A DNA stretch of 35,065 nucleotides from contig UQMF01000022.1 of the NCBI GenBank assembly GCA_900542145.1, positions 1 through 35,065 of the forward strand, written 5' to 3'. Within the stretch, counting starts at the first letter, position 1; every line of letters begins with the position of its first letter. The notes below the pieces were generated by a model, which saw only the letters and a program-made list of their open reading frames with translations, was not told the DNA's origin and ran no database searches. The stretch is from an uncultured Oscillospiraceae bacterium. Lineage in GTDB: Bacteria > Bacillota > Clostridia > Oscillospirales > Ruminococcaceae. Of the stretch, positions 21,484 through 29,103 are shown piece after piece. The translations under genes and the position numbers were made by a program.

Positions 21484-22375
21484 CAGACTCACCAACCTTT
21501 TCTATGAATATCTCGTTGAGGGACGGCTCGCGCAGCTCGTACTTTATCAGCGGGATACCCCGGGACATTATCTTCCCGAGCAGGGCGTGCGCCTGCTCCT
21601 CGCTCTGCACGTTATAGCTTGAGCCGTTGGGAGTTTCCTCCACGGCGGTCAGTCCGCATTCCTGCGCCAGGGCGGTGATATCCCCCTCGCACTTCACGGT
21701 GAGCTTCACCCTGCCGTAGCCCTTCTTTATCTCGTTGAGGTCGCCCTGGAGCACCGTCTTTCCCTTGTTGAGAATGACTATCCCCCGGCAGAATTCCTCA
21801 ATAGTGGACATCTGGTGGCTGGACATGATGACGTATTTGTTCTTCTTTATCTCCTCCCGGATAACGCTCTTGAAAAGCTCCGCGTTCACCGGGTCAAGTC
21901 CGCTGAGGGGCTCGTCGAGTATCAGCAGCTCCGGGTCCGGGGCGAGGGCGGCGATGAGCTGTATCTTCTGCTGATTGCCCTTGGAGAGCTGCTCCGCGCG
22001 CATGTTGCGGTATTCCTGCACGCCCAGCCGCTCGAACCAGTAGTCCAGCGCCTTCACCGCCTGGGGCTTCTTCATTCCCTTGAGGGAGGTGAAATACAGC
22101 AGCTGGTCCATGATCTTGTATTTCGGGTAGAGTCCGCGCTCCTCCGCGAGGTAGCCTATGGATTCGTTCGCGGTGCAGAATCTCTTTCCGTGCCAGGTCA
22201 CCGAGCCGCTGTCCGCGCTGAGCATTCCCAGGATTATGCGGATAGACGTGGTCTTTCCGGCGCCGTTTGTGCCCAGAAGTGCGAACACCCCCGGCTCCGT
22301 CATCTCGAAGCTTAGCCCGTCCACGGCTCTGTAGCTGCCGTAGGTCTTGACTATATTATCCACTTTAAGGGACAT
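21473..22375 (-). CDS. ABC transporter ATP-binding protein (NatA-like)
   Basis: 300 residues from the ATG at 22373-22375; the GTG nine bases earlier abuts the AGGAG site. Walker A is GTNGAGKTT (35-43), the signature is LSKGNQQKIQ, Walker B is LLILDEPLSGLDP and the switch His is in MSSHQM. A C-terminal regulatory domain of about 80 residues follows, as in NatA/YhaQ. It pairs with the overlapping permease gene to form an exporter; no regulator gene is linked. Confidence 0.93.
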   Translation of the reverse strand: MSLKVDNIVKTYGSYRAVDGLSFEMTEPGVFALLGTNGAGKTTSIRIILGMLSADSGSVTWHGKRFCTANESIGYLAEERGLYPKYKIMDQLLYFTSLKGMKKPQAVKALDYWFERLGVQEYRNMRAEQLSKGNQQKIQLIAALAPDPELLILDEPLSGLDPVNAELFKSVIREEIKKNKYVIMSSHQMSTIEEFCRGIVILNKGKTVLQGDLNEIKKGYGRVKLTVKCEGDITALAQECGLTAVEETPNGSSYNVQSEEQAHALLGKIMSRGIPLIKYELREPSLNEIFIEKVGESDEK

Positions 22376-22417
22376 CAGAATCACGCTCCTTTTTAACTGT
22401 TTATATGTTGTATATAC

Positions 22418-22446
22418 AGTATAATCTGTTTCCTCTGATTTGTCAA
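22418..22446 (-). promoter_or_regulatory. Promoter of the ABC-transporter operon
   Basis: Minus strand TTGACA (22441-22446), 17-base spacer, TATACT (22418-22423). An ACTGT/ACAGT dyad spans from the -10 box to about 22395 and could bind a repressor. Confidence 0.85.
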
Positions 22447-22560
22447 GGGGGGAAAGCGGATTTCCTGAAAAAATTTTCCGGCAGGGGATTTTTGCTGACT
22501 ATTTCTATTACTCGGGAAATATCTTTATACAAATTTATGCCAAAAGGACCATTCAGGATA

Positions 22561-22589
22561 TTGCAAAGTAAACGTTTTTATGCTATAAT
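22561..22589 (+). promoter_or_regulatory. Promoter of the candidate structured RNA
   Basis: TTGCAA (22561-22566), 17-base spacer, TATAAT (22584-22589). The spacer contains GTAAACGTTTT. The whole promoter is nearly identical to that of the GH94 gene at 31152-31179. Confidence 0.8.
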
Positions 22590-22596
22590 AAGCGCA

Positions 22597-22859
22597 AAGC
22601 ACTTTCAGACTGCCGATAAAGGCACATCTGCGTCGTCAGTATCATTTCGGCAGGCACAAACACGATGTTTGTGCCGTTGCCCACAGCCCGACACGATGTC
22701 GGGCAACTAAGGGCAACGCGCACAAAGCCTAGTCGCTGTGTGGGTTCCTAGAATCCGAGGGCTTCTCACCATTCTGGAGGGAGATACTATAATACAATAT
22801 TGGTGAAGCTGTGCCAACTGACACGCCGCTTCCTAATATCTGCACATTTTTTGGCAGTC
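22597..22859 (+). ncRNA. Candidate structured non-coding RNA, about 260 nt, class unknown
   Basis: Between a strong promoter and the zinc-ribbon gene lies a stretch with no open frame but many exact complementary segments. GACTGCC/GGCAGTC (22608-22614 with 22853-22859) and GGCACA/TGTGCC (22621-22626 with 22810-22815) close the ends. Inside are a 10-bp hairpin with CGA loop (22653-22662 with 22666-22675); an 8-bp hairpin with CGA loop (22686-22693 with 22697-22704) enclosed by CGTTGCCC/GGGCAACG (22675-22682 with 22711-22718); GGGTTC/GAATCC (22742-22756); and GCTTC-CACCA/TGGTGAAGC (22761-22771 with 22801-22809). This nested multi-branch layout suggests a stable RNA in the size range of 6S or raiA-motif RNAs; I could not match it to either. 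It could also be the leader of the downstream gene, since no clear terminator follows. Confidence 0.6.
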
Positions 22860-22940
22860 AATGAATAACTTTTGAGCATTTCCATACCCAGCATACCAAC
22901 ATAAAATAAAAAGGAATACACACCCCAGGAGGTAAAAAAC

Positions 22941-24290
22941 ATGTTCTGTCCATACTGTGGGAGTCAGCTGAACGACGGCTCCATTTTCTGCTCCACCTGC
23001 GGAAGCAAACTAGACGACCTGCCCGGTCAGGAATCCCCCCAGGAGGTCACGGCTGCCCCCGGCGGAATGCCCATGGCAGGAAGCTCCGGAGATGAAATGC
23101 CCTCCATCGGCGGCGCGCAGGCTCCCTCCCCGGTGTCCCTCGGGAAATCCGGGAGTGACACGGATTCCGGCGAGATGTCCGGTGTAACTCCGCCGCCTTT
23201 CCCGGGGACTGGCTCCGGAAATCCCACCGCAAACGCCCCGGATTTCACCGACTTCTCCGGCGTAACTCCGCCGCCTTTCCCGGAAACTAACTCCGGGAAT
23301 CCCACCGCGACCGCTCCGGATTTCACCGACTTTTCCAGCGTAACTCCGCCGCCTTTCCCGGGGACGAATTCCGGGAATCCTGCCGGAATACCCGGGCAGT
23401 ACGGCGCGCCGGCTGACGTAATGACCGAGATACCCCCGGAATTCGGACAGCCCCAGCCGGAGGTATCCGCAGTACGCCCGGTGAAGCGCAGCAAGCTTCC
23501 TCTGATTATCGTGCTGATAGTCCTCGGAGTGCTCATCGCAGGCGGCGCGCTTACATATGTTATCACCCTCAACAACGGCACTCTCTACCGCATCGGCGGC
23601 GTGCAGAAGATATACGACCTGACCCATCTGTGCGTGCAGCACCACTACATTGACGCAGACTGTGAGAATCCCGACCGCTGCGAGATTTGCGGCAGCGAAA
23701 AGGGCGAGGCGCTCGGTCACGACTGGACGGAAGCCACCTGCACAACTCCGCGGACCTGCTCCGTATGCGGCAAGACGGAGGGAACCACCGCCCCCCACGA
23801 CTGGACGGATGCCACCTGCACCACCGCCCGGACCTGCTCCGTATGCGGCGCCACCGACGGCTCACCCCTCGGTCACACCACCGGTTTCGGTACATGCACT
23901 CGCTGCGGCGAGAAGATAACCGACCTGGAAGATGAGTTCTACGATATCCTGAGTGTTGCCGGCGACGGCGACAGCTATTTCAGCATAGGCTACGACTACA
24001 TGCTGGAATCTGACGGAAGCGCCATCTCCTATTATTCCTCGGCTCTCAGCGCCACCTACTACTTCTCCCTGGCGAAGGACAAATACTCCCAGGCGGCTGA
24101 CCTGTGCGGCAGTTATCCGGAATTCGCAGAGCTGAAGCGCTGCCTGAACTCTATCGCGAACTACCTACCCACGGAATACCCGGACTACACCGTGGACAGC
24201 GTTTCCGACTACGTTGACGCAGTTATCGACGCGTCCTACGCCGCCCAGGACTACGCAGATGTCGCCCTGGAACTGCTCGACCTTCTTTAA
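22941..24290 (+). CDS. Zinc-ribbon membrane protein with repeated Cys/His ectodomain
   Basis: 449 residues after CAGGAGG. The N-terminal zinc ribbon has CPYC (3-6) and CSTC (17-20). A disordered region (25-180) includes three copies of a 26-residue unit beginning SGVTPPPFP. A membrane helix lies at about 186-209. The outer part starts with YDLTHLCVQHHY and has four CxxC units, two of them within HDWT-x-AT-CT repeats (TCSVCG twice), a pattern common in Firmicutes surface proteins. The last 120 residues are helical and Tyr/Asp-rich. Zinc ribbon inside and Cys/His repeats outside suggest a sensor or scaffold; the role is unknown. The next gene is a shorter paralogue. Confidence 0.75.
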   Translation: MFCPYCGSQLNDGSIFCSTCGSKLDDLPGQESPQEVTAAPGGMPMAGSSGDEMPSIGGAQAPSPVSLGKSGSDTDSGEMSGVTPPPFPGTGSGNPTANAPDFTDFSGVTPPPFPETNSGNPTATAPDFTDFSSVTPPPFPGTNSGNPAGIPGQYGAPADVMTEIPPEFGQPQPEVSAVRPVKRSKLPLIIVLIVLGVLIAGGALTYVITLNNGTLYRIGGVQKIYDLTHLCVQHHYIDADCENPDRCEICGSEKGEALGHDWTEATCTTPRTCSVCGKTEGTTAPHDWTDATCTTARTCSVCGATDGSPLGHTTGFGTCTRCGEKITDLEDEFYDILSVAGDGDSYFSIGYDYMLESDGSAISYYSSALSATYYFSLAKDKYSQAADLCGSYPEFAELKRCLNSIANYLPTEYPDYTVDSVSDYVDAVIDASYAAQDYADVALELLDLL

Positions 24291-24334
24291 TTCCCCCACA
24301 ACACGATTTTCTTTGATTAAGCGAGGTAATTGCT

Positions 24335-25411
24335 ATGGTATGCGACAAATGCGGCGCCGAACTCAAAGATGACGCCCTCTTCTGCAACGTATGCGGCGCG
24401 AACACCGTCCTTGCGCAGCTTGCCGCAAAAAAAGCGGTAGACCCCAGGACTAACGCCGCCAAGAAGCCCGTCCCTAAGGCTCCCTCCAGACCTGCCGCCG
24501 GAATCCCCGGGAATACTGCGCCGGGAAATACAGGCGCGGCTCCGGTGCCTGCGGCTGCCGCTCCGAAGCCTGCGGTGAATACTGCGAAGCCGGTCGGGAA
24601 TGCTCCGAAGCCTGCAACGGGCGCGGCGAATCCGGCGGCGCAGAAGCAGGCAGTTAATACACAGAAACCGGCAGTGAATTCCGCGAAGCCTGCAAATCCC
24701 ACCGCGACTGCCGGGAATCCCTCAAGCGCCCCGGCGAACCCGGTGAAATCCCGTCCGAAGAAGCCCCCGGTGAATCCTCCGGCAGGTGCCGCACAGAAGC
24801 CTGCGGAGAATACTCCCCGGGCGGAGGAGCCGCAGGAACCTGCCCCCACGATAATATTCACGGGACACCCCAGCGACCTGGTCATTCCGCGGCAGGAACT
24901 CCCGGAGGAACCCGAGAAATCCACCGCCGCCCCCCTGACCCACAAGGAGGAATCCATGCCGGAGGTGGGAATGGACACCGCCCAGCAGTACTACAGCTCC
25001 AAAAGCGGCGCGACGGGCAGGGCGCGGCTCTCTCCGGGAATAGACGACGCGATGATCACCGGAAACAAGCAGGAATCAAACCATGTGATGGGTATCGACC
25101 CGGACCTCACCACGCGCACGGTGAAGCCGATACGCGTGATAAACTGGACTCCGCTGAAGGTCGTGCTGAAGATCCTGGCGATAATCCTCGCGGTGGCGGT
25201 CGCCGCCGGGGTCGTGATGTATTTCACGGGCATGCTATACAAATTCGGCGTGGTCGAGAAGGTGTACCAGATGACCGGAATATGCATTCAGCACCACTAC
25301 GAGCCTATCGACGACGACAACCAGCAATGCACCATCTGCAGAAAAATCACAGAACGTCCGCTTGACCTTACGTCCAATGGCGACACCTCTCCGGATAACA
25401 CAAGCAATTGA
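24335..25411 (+). CDS. Zinc-ribbon membrane protein, shorter paralogue
   Basis: 358 residues after GCGAGG, 44 bases downstream of the first gene. The zinc ribbon has CDKC (3-6) and CNVC (17-20), followed by about 180 residues rich in Pro, Ala, Lys and Asn with degenerate repeats of the type KPAVN/NPA, and a membrane helix at about 275-300. The short outer part MTGICIQHHYEPIDDDNQQC aligns with the first paralogue (THLCVQHHYIDADCENPDRC) but ends after one CxxC. The pair shares layout and probably origin by tandem duplication, with loss or gain of the outer repeats. Confidence 0.7.
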   Translation: MVCDKCGAELKDDALFCNVCGANTVLAQLAAKKAVDPRTNAAKKPVPKAPSRPAAGIPGNTAPGNTGAAPVPAAAAPKPAVNTAKPVGNAPKPATGAANPAAQKQAVNTQKPAVNSAKPANPTATAGNPSSAPANPVKSRPKKPPVNPPAGAAQKPAENTPRAEEPQEPAPTIIFTGHPSDLVIPRQELPEEPEKSTAAPLTHKEESMPEVGMDTAQQYYSSKSGATGRARLSPGIDDAMITGNKQESNHVMGIDPDLTTRTVKPIRVINWTPLKVVLKILAIILAVAVAAGVVMYFTGMLYKFGVVEKVYQMTGICIQHHYEPIDDDNQQCTICRKITERPLDLTSNGDTSPDNTSN

Positions 25412-25430
25412 CCACAGCCACTTAAAAGCA

Positions 25431-25465
25431 TAAAAAACGGGCGGATTTTATATCCGCCCTTACGT
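25431..25465 (+). terminator. Terminator of the zinc-ribbon operon
   Basis: Stem GGGCGGAT/ATCCGCCC (25439-25446 with 25452-25459) with A run upstream and T-rich sequence downstream. Nearly identical to the terminator at 33733. Confidence 0.85.
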
Positions 25466-25482
25466 TTTATTATAGGACCTGC

Positions 25483-25737
25483 CACGCCATTGTTCGTTTG
25501 TGCTGGGAAGATTCATAATTCGGAATTCGGAATTCGGAATCATGGTGTCCGGCTCCGCCGGACGGATTTCAATGATATGCGGATTTATAGGAGCCGCGCT
25601 ATTGCTCGGGTGAAAACGTATTTGTTTTGTGGCTCCTTTCCCCGAATGCCTGCCGGGGCTACCCGGCTCGGGTGACAGCCTTTTTTCTTTAAGGTCCCCT
25701 TCCCCGTATTCGCTGTCGGGCGTGCCCGACCGGCACA
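25483..25737 (-). repeat. Interspersed repeat, copy D
   Basis: Minus-orientation copy, the longest here. It shares the GCCACGCCATTGTTCG outer edge with copy A (25483), has GGAATTC units, the TCCGGCGGAGCCGGA palindrome, CTATTGCTCGGGTG, and two successive GC-hairpin modules at the right end, including GTCGGGCGTGCCCGAC. Confidence 0.9.
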
Positions 25738-25749
25738 AAGAAAGGAGGC

Positions 25750-26251
25750 CGTATTGCGATTACCGGGAAACTGGTTCAGGGTGTTCGTAATACGACCCCT
25801 CTCAAAGAGTGAGTCAAAGTAAAACCTTCTCTGTAAGCCCGAAGGAGAAAACGCGTTGAATCAGCAGCTTTACCTGATCGAAACGGTGAGCCGGAACGGG
25901 GGACCCGCAAGGTTTACCATAACGTATCACGCTAGGAACCGATCTCTGTGCGTTGCTTCGGACTGCATTCTTCCGGAATGCAGCGGCTTTGCCTGCGCAA
26001 AGAAACCTGCCTTCACCGGGGAACCTTACACTGCCCTGCGCCCTGACCCGTCTGCCGGACTTCGCAGAAAGGCTGTGATAGCTGACTCCGTGTGTACCCG
26101 GAAATCAGGCGCATGATATGCGAGATTCTGAAAGAACGCGCCGCCGCCCTGGAAGGCACCGCCGGTGGCACGCCGGAACTCCAGCCGTTCGCGGAATCAC
26201 CCGTCAACGCTCCCGATAGCGGACTGCGAAACCTGTCACAGCTTTTATTCC
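25750..26251 (-). ncRNA. Candidate structured RNA region on the minus strand
   Basis: A consensus promoter at 26258-26286 fires leftward into about 500 bases with no convincing minus-strand gene. The stretch is dense in hairpins: CTGCATTC/GAATGCAG (25963-25983), CTTTGC/GCAAAG (25987-26002), CCTTC/GAAGG (25825-25845), and a 15-bp stem with one mismatch (25750-25764 with 25780-25794) at the far end, followed on the minus strand by a T/C-rich stretch like a terminator. Two further complementary pairs (GCTGTGA/TCACAGC and TTCGCAG/CTGCGAA) are interleaved, as in a pseudoknot. A weak plus-strand frame (25856-26116) is the competing reading. Large ornate RNAs such as ROOL or GOLLD are candidates to test; no match is claimed. 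Confidence 0.4.
25856..26116 (+). CDS. Possible small protein, 86 residues (alternative to a minus-strand RNA)
   Basis: TTG start at 25856 with AAGGAG nine bases upstream; the site lies in the 3' arm of the CCTTC/GAAGG hairpin. The product begins LNQQLYLIETVSRNGG and contains four cysteines. A second frame overlaps its end from a GTG at 26092 (YPEIRRMICEILKERAAALEG), shifted by one base, and runs on into non-coding sequence without a natural stop. This could be a frameshifted remnant of one gene. No family recognised and no plus-strand promoter seen. Confidence 0.28.
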   Translation: MNQQLYLIETVSRNGGPARFTITYHARNRSLCVASDCILPECSGFACAKKPAFTGEPYTALRPDPSAGLRRKAVIADSVCTRKSGA

Positions 26252-26257
26252 TCTTTA

Positions 26258-26286
26258 ATTTTACCCCATTTCACACAAAAAGTCAA
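26258..26286 (-). promoter_or_regulatory. Minus-strand promoter downstream of the carboxypeptidase gene
   Basis: TTGACT (26281-26286), 17-base spacer, TAAAAT (26258-26263) on the minus strand. It points away from the carboxypeptidase gene end and has no annotated gene to drive. Confidence 0.65.
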
Positions 26287-26369
26287 GGGCTTTTGGCAAA
26301 TTTCCCCGACAAATATGCGATTTTCGTCTACAAACCGACTGCCGCCGGGATTCCCGGAGCGCCCCGGGG

Positions 26370-27536
26370 TCAGAAGCTCACCAGTTCGCCCAGGACAGCG
26401 AGCAGATACCGCCCGAAAGTCATGCGCGGAACCTCCGCGGCGGCGACTATATCCGACCGGAAAACCTCCGTCCCGTCCAGCGTCACCAGGAACTCCCCAA
26501 GGAACTGCCCCTTCTCCACCGGAGCCTCCACCCCCTCCACGAAGGTGTAGCTGTATTTCACGCCGGAGGACCTCCCCTTCTTTATCACGCACTCCCCCAG
26601 GGCGCTCACCATCGGGCGCACCTCCGGGGATTCGCCGCGCGTCACCGGGACAGGCTTCATCTCCCGGCTGTCCACCGTGGGGGTGTATTTCTCGAACCCC
26701 GTGAAGCCGTAGTCCAGCAGCTCCTCCGCCCGGTCGAACCGCGCCGGGTCCTCTCCGCATCCCAACACCACCGCCACCAGGCGCATTCCGCCGCGCTCCG
26801 CGCACACCGTAAGGCAGCAGCCGGCGCCGTCCGTGGTCCCGGTCTTTCCGCCGAGTATCCCATCGTAAGTCCGCACCAGCTTGTTGGTGTTCAGCAGCTG
26901 CGTGCCCCCTCCGCGCAGATAGTCCAGCCACGTCAGCAGCCAGCCGCGGTAGTATTCCTTCTGCACAAGCTCCGCCGTCATCACCGCGATGTCCTCCGCC
27001 GTGGAGTAGTGCCCCTCCGCGTCGAATCCAACGCAGCCGGTGAACTTCGTGCCCCTCAGCCCCATGGACTTCGCCCGGCGGTTCATCAGCTTCACGAACT
27101 GCGCCTCGCTGCCGGCGGTGTGCTCCGCGAGGGCTATGCAGGCGTCGTTGGCGGAGCTGACGATGACTGCCTCCAGAAGCTCCGCGGCGGTCATCTCCTC
27201 CCCCGGCTCCAGCCAGATCACCGAGCCCTCCGCCGAGGACGCGTAGGAGGACGCCGCCACCCTGTCCTCCAGCTTCAGCGTGCCGTCGTCAATGAAATCC
27301 GCCAGCACGAGCAGCGACATCACCTTCGTTATGGAAGCCATCGGGAGCTTCTCCGCCGCGTTGACGGAATACAGCACCTGCCCCGTTTCCGCCTCCATCA
27401 GCAGCGCGGCACGGGGCGCGGAATCCCCCTGCGCGGACTCCGCCGCGGATTCCGCGCACGCCCTCCCGGGCAGGAATATCACCGCCGCACACAGCAGCGC
27501 GCATACGGCGGAAAGCCGGAATCTCCTCAAACGCAA
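26370..27536 (-). CDS. D-alanyl-D-alanine carboxypeptidase (PBP5/DacF type)
   Basis: 388 residues from a TTG at 27534-27536, four to six bases after GGGGGTGG. Residues 1-28 are a signal peptide (AVIFLPGRACA). The S11 peptidase triad of motifs is complete: SITK (68-71) with the acylated Ser68, SAN (128-130) and KTG (230-232). A C-terminal beta-rich domain (about 290-365) and a terminal amphipathic helix (RMTFGRYLLAVLGELVSF) match the PBP5 membrane anchor. The enzyme trims terminal D-Ala from peptidoglycan stem peptides and is itself a beta-lactam target. The repeat at 27552 reaches to within a few bases of its ribosome site, and no promoter is evident upstream. Confidence 0.93.
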   Translation of the reverse strand: MRLRRFRLSAVCALLCAAVIFLPGRACAESAAESAQGDSAPRAALLMEAETGQVLYSVNAAEKLPMASITKVMSLLVLADFIDDGTLKLEDRVAASSYASSAEGSVIWLEPGEEMTAAELLEAVIVSSANDACIALAEHTAGSEAQFVKLMNRRAKSMGLRGTKFTGCVGFDAEGHYSTAEDIAVMTAELVQKEYYRGWLLTWLDYLRGGGTQLLNTNKLVRTYDGILGGKTGTTDGAGCCLTVCAERGGMRLVAVVLGCGEDPARFDRAEELLDYGFTGFEKYTPTVDSREMKPVPVTRGESPEVRPMVSALGECVIKKGRSSGVKYSYTFVEGVEAPVEKGQFLGEFLVTLDGTEVFRSDIVAAAEVPRMTFGRYLLAVLGELVSF

Positions 27537-27551
27537 AAAACCACCCCCATA

Positions 27552-27678
27552 ATAAATTCGGAATGCGTAATTCGGAATTCGGAATTATTGTATCGGCTAC
27601 GCCGATGTATTTGAATAAAGTCCCACGAAGTGGGACACCGCAATTCCGCATTCCGCATTCCGAATTCCGAATTAATCA
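27552..27678. repeat. GGAATTC-unit repeat tract with central hairpins
   Basis: Inverted arrays of AATTCGGAATTC-like units flank two hairpins, ATCGGCTACGCCGAT and GTCCCACGAAGTGGGAC. Same architecture as 4674-4807. It lies between the divergent carboxypeptidase and arsR genes. Confidence 0.75.
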
Positions 27679-27731
27679 TTACATTGTATGTCCGGGGATA
27701 AAAAAAATTCCGGAAATGTGCGGATCACCTA

Positions 27732-27787
27732 TTGACAAATCCCGTGGAGTGGTGTATAATACAATCAAACAAATGAACAGTTGTTCA
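27732..27787 (+). promoter_or_regulatory. Promoter and operator of the metal-resistance operon
   Basis: TTGACA (27732-27737), 17-base spacer, TATAAT (27755-27760). The dyad TGAACAGTTGTTCA (27774-27787) covers the transcription start region and has the TGAACA arm typical of ArsR/SmtB-family operators. Confidence 0.85.
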
Positions 27788-27814
27788 AATGATACAGATA
27801 AAGGAGGGCTTCCG

Positions 27815-28186
27815 ATGGAGAACGACGCACCGCACTGCGACTTCATGTGCGTGCACGCCGATACGGTGAGCAGGATAAATTCTGCAATGCCCGACGAGGA
27901 CCAGCTTATAGACCTGTCGGAGCTTTTCAAGGTGTTCGGGGATTCCACCCGGATAAAGATACTGACGGCGCTGAGCCACGGCGAGCTTTGCGTGTGCGAC
28001 CTGTCGAAGCTGGTGGGAATGACCTCATCGGCGGTGTCGCACCAGCTGAAGATACTGCGCAGCAGCAAGCTGGTGGCGTGCCGGCGCGACGGGAAAACGG
28101 TGTTCTATTCCCTCGCGGACGACCATGTGAATACGATACTCCGGCAGGGGCTGGAGCATATAAGCGAACCGGCAGGGAACTCCTGA
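27815..28186 (+). CDS. ArsR/SmtB-family metal-responsive repressor (CadC-like)
   Basis: 123 residues from the ATG at 27815 after AAGGAGG; the long upstream frame crosses the promoter and repeat. The winged helix is ELCVCDLSKLVGMTSSAVSH with recognition helix SSAVSHQLKILR. Metal ligands of the CadC alpha-3N site are present: Cys59-x-Cys61 in ELCVCD plus N-terminal Cys8 and Cys12. A possible alpha-5 site has Asp103, His104 and His115. CadC-type proteins release DNA when binding Cd, Pb or Zn, and a P1B ATPase lies in the same operon. Confidence 0.9.
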   Translation: MENDAPHCDFMCVHADTVSRINSAMPDEDQLIDLSELFKVFGDSTRIKILTALSHGELCVCDLSKLVGMTSSAVSHQLKILRSSKLVACRRDGKTVFYSLADDHVNTILRQGLEHISEPAGNS

Positions 28187-28207
28187 CGGAGAATTACGAG
28201 GTGCGAT

Positions 28208-28804
28208 ATGGATTTCTGGGACAGATTCGCCGGGGTGTACGACCTGGCGGAGAGCATAAACGGCAGCGTATACACTGAGATGCGCGACATAACACGCAGG
28301 CTGATTCCGGCAGGCGCAAAGGTGCTGGACTGCGGCGCAGGCACCGGGGAGCTTTCCCTGGCGGCTTCCGACAATGCGGACAGCGTGCTCTGCACCGACA
28401 TGTCGAAGAACATGCTGAAGCAGGCGCAGCGCAAGGCAAGGGCGCTCGGAGCGGACAACATAGAGTTCGCCGCGCGGAACATATTCGACCTACAGGACCC
28501 AAACGACACCTACGACGTGGTCATCGCCGGGAATGTGCTCCACCTGCTGACGAATCCGCAGGGAGCCGTGAAGGAGATGTACCGCGTGCTCAAGCCCGGC
28601 GGTAAGCTGCTTCTGCCCACTTTCACCAACAAGAACAGCGCCAGGCTGCTCATCGGAATATACAAGAAGCTGGGCTTCGACCCGGCGGCGAACTACTCCC
28701 CGTCGGAATACAAGAAAATGCTCGAGGACTGCGGTCTGGGCAGGGTGCGCACCAAGCTCATCAAGGGACTTGTCCCCTGCTGCTACGCCGTTATCGAAAA
28801 GTGA
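28208..28804 (+). CDS. Class I SAM-dependent methyltransferase (UbiE/Methyltransf_11 type)
   Basis: 198 residues after TACGAGG. Motif I is VLDCGAGTG (39-47), the acidic motif II is CTDMS, and YDVVIAGNVLHLL and VLKPGGKLLLPTF are motifs IV-VI. The fold is complete, with a short C-terminal helical cap. It lies between arsR and the HMA gene with 21- and 59-base gaps and thus belongs to the metal operon. A thiol or metalloid substrate is conceivable, but the arsenite methyltransferase ArsM cysteine set is not apparent. The substrate is unknown. Confidence 0.85.
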   Translation: MDFWDRFAGVYDLAESINGSVYTEMRDITRRLIPAGAKVLDCGAGTGELSLAASDNADSVLCTDMSKNMLKQAQRKARALGADNIEFAARNIFDLQDPNDTYDVVIAGNVLHLLTNPQGAVKEMYRVLKPGGKLLLPTFTNKNSARLLIGIYKKLGFDPAANYSPSEYKKMLEDCGLGRVRTKLIKGLVPCCYAVIEK

Positions 28805-28863
28805 ACAAACCTCCGGAATACCGGCAGGCGATTATAAATGTACATGTGAAAGGACACAATACC

Positions 28864-29082
28864 ATGAAAAAGACATTCAAGCTCGTTGACCTGGACTGCG
28901 CACACTGCGCCGCCAAGATGGAGGATGCCATAAAGAAGCTCCCCGGCGTGACGAATGCAAGCGTGAACTTCCTCCAGCAGAAGCTTACACTGGAGGCGGC
29001 TGACGACCAATTCGACGCCGTGCTCAGAGCAGCCGTAAAGTGCTGCAAGGACGTCGAGCCGGACTGCACCATCAAGATCTGA
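28864..29082 (+). CDS. Stand-alone heavy-metal-associated (HMA) domain protein
   Basis: 72 residues from the ATG at 28864 after AAAGGA; the longer frame overlaps the methyltransferase end. Fold and motif are those of HMA/CopZ domains: DLDCAHCAAKME with Cys12-x2-Cys15, followed by the GVTNASVNF strand. The metal site GxxCxxC is replaced by DLDCAHC, with an Asp ahead of the first Cys, as in Zn/Cd-type domains (DCxxC in ZntA). It probably hands Zn or Cd to the ATPase 21 bases downstream, which lacks its own HMA domain. Confidence 0.88.
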   Translation: MKKTFKLVDLDCAHCAAKMEDAIKKLPGVTNASVNFLQQKLTLEAADDQFDAVLRAAVKCCKDVEPDCTIKI

Positions 29083-29103
29083 TAATCCCCGGAGGTAACA
29101 GCC

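Noticed and set aside
22650..22720. Tandem rho-independent terminators after the ABC-transporter promoter region
   Set aside because: The perfect hairpins have no T runs on either strand and are nested in longer-range pairings, which fits a folded RNA better.
26092..26550. 152-codon plus-strand open frame from 26092
   Set aside because: Only the first 50 codons look protein-like. The rest crosses an AT-rich promoter and runs antisense into the carboxypeptidase gene.
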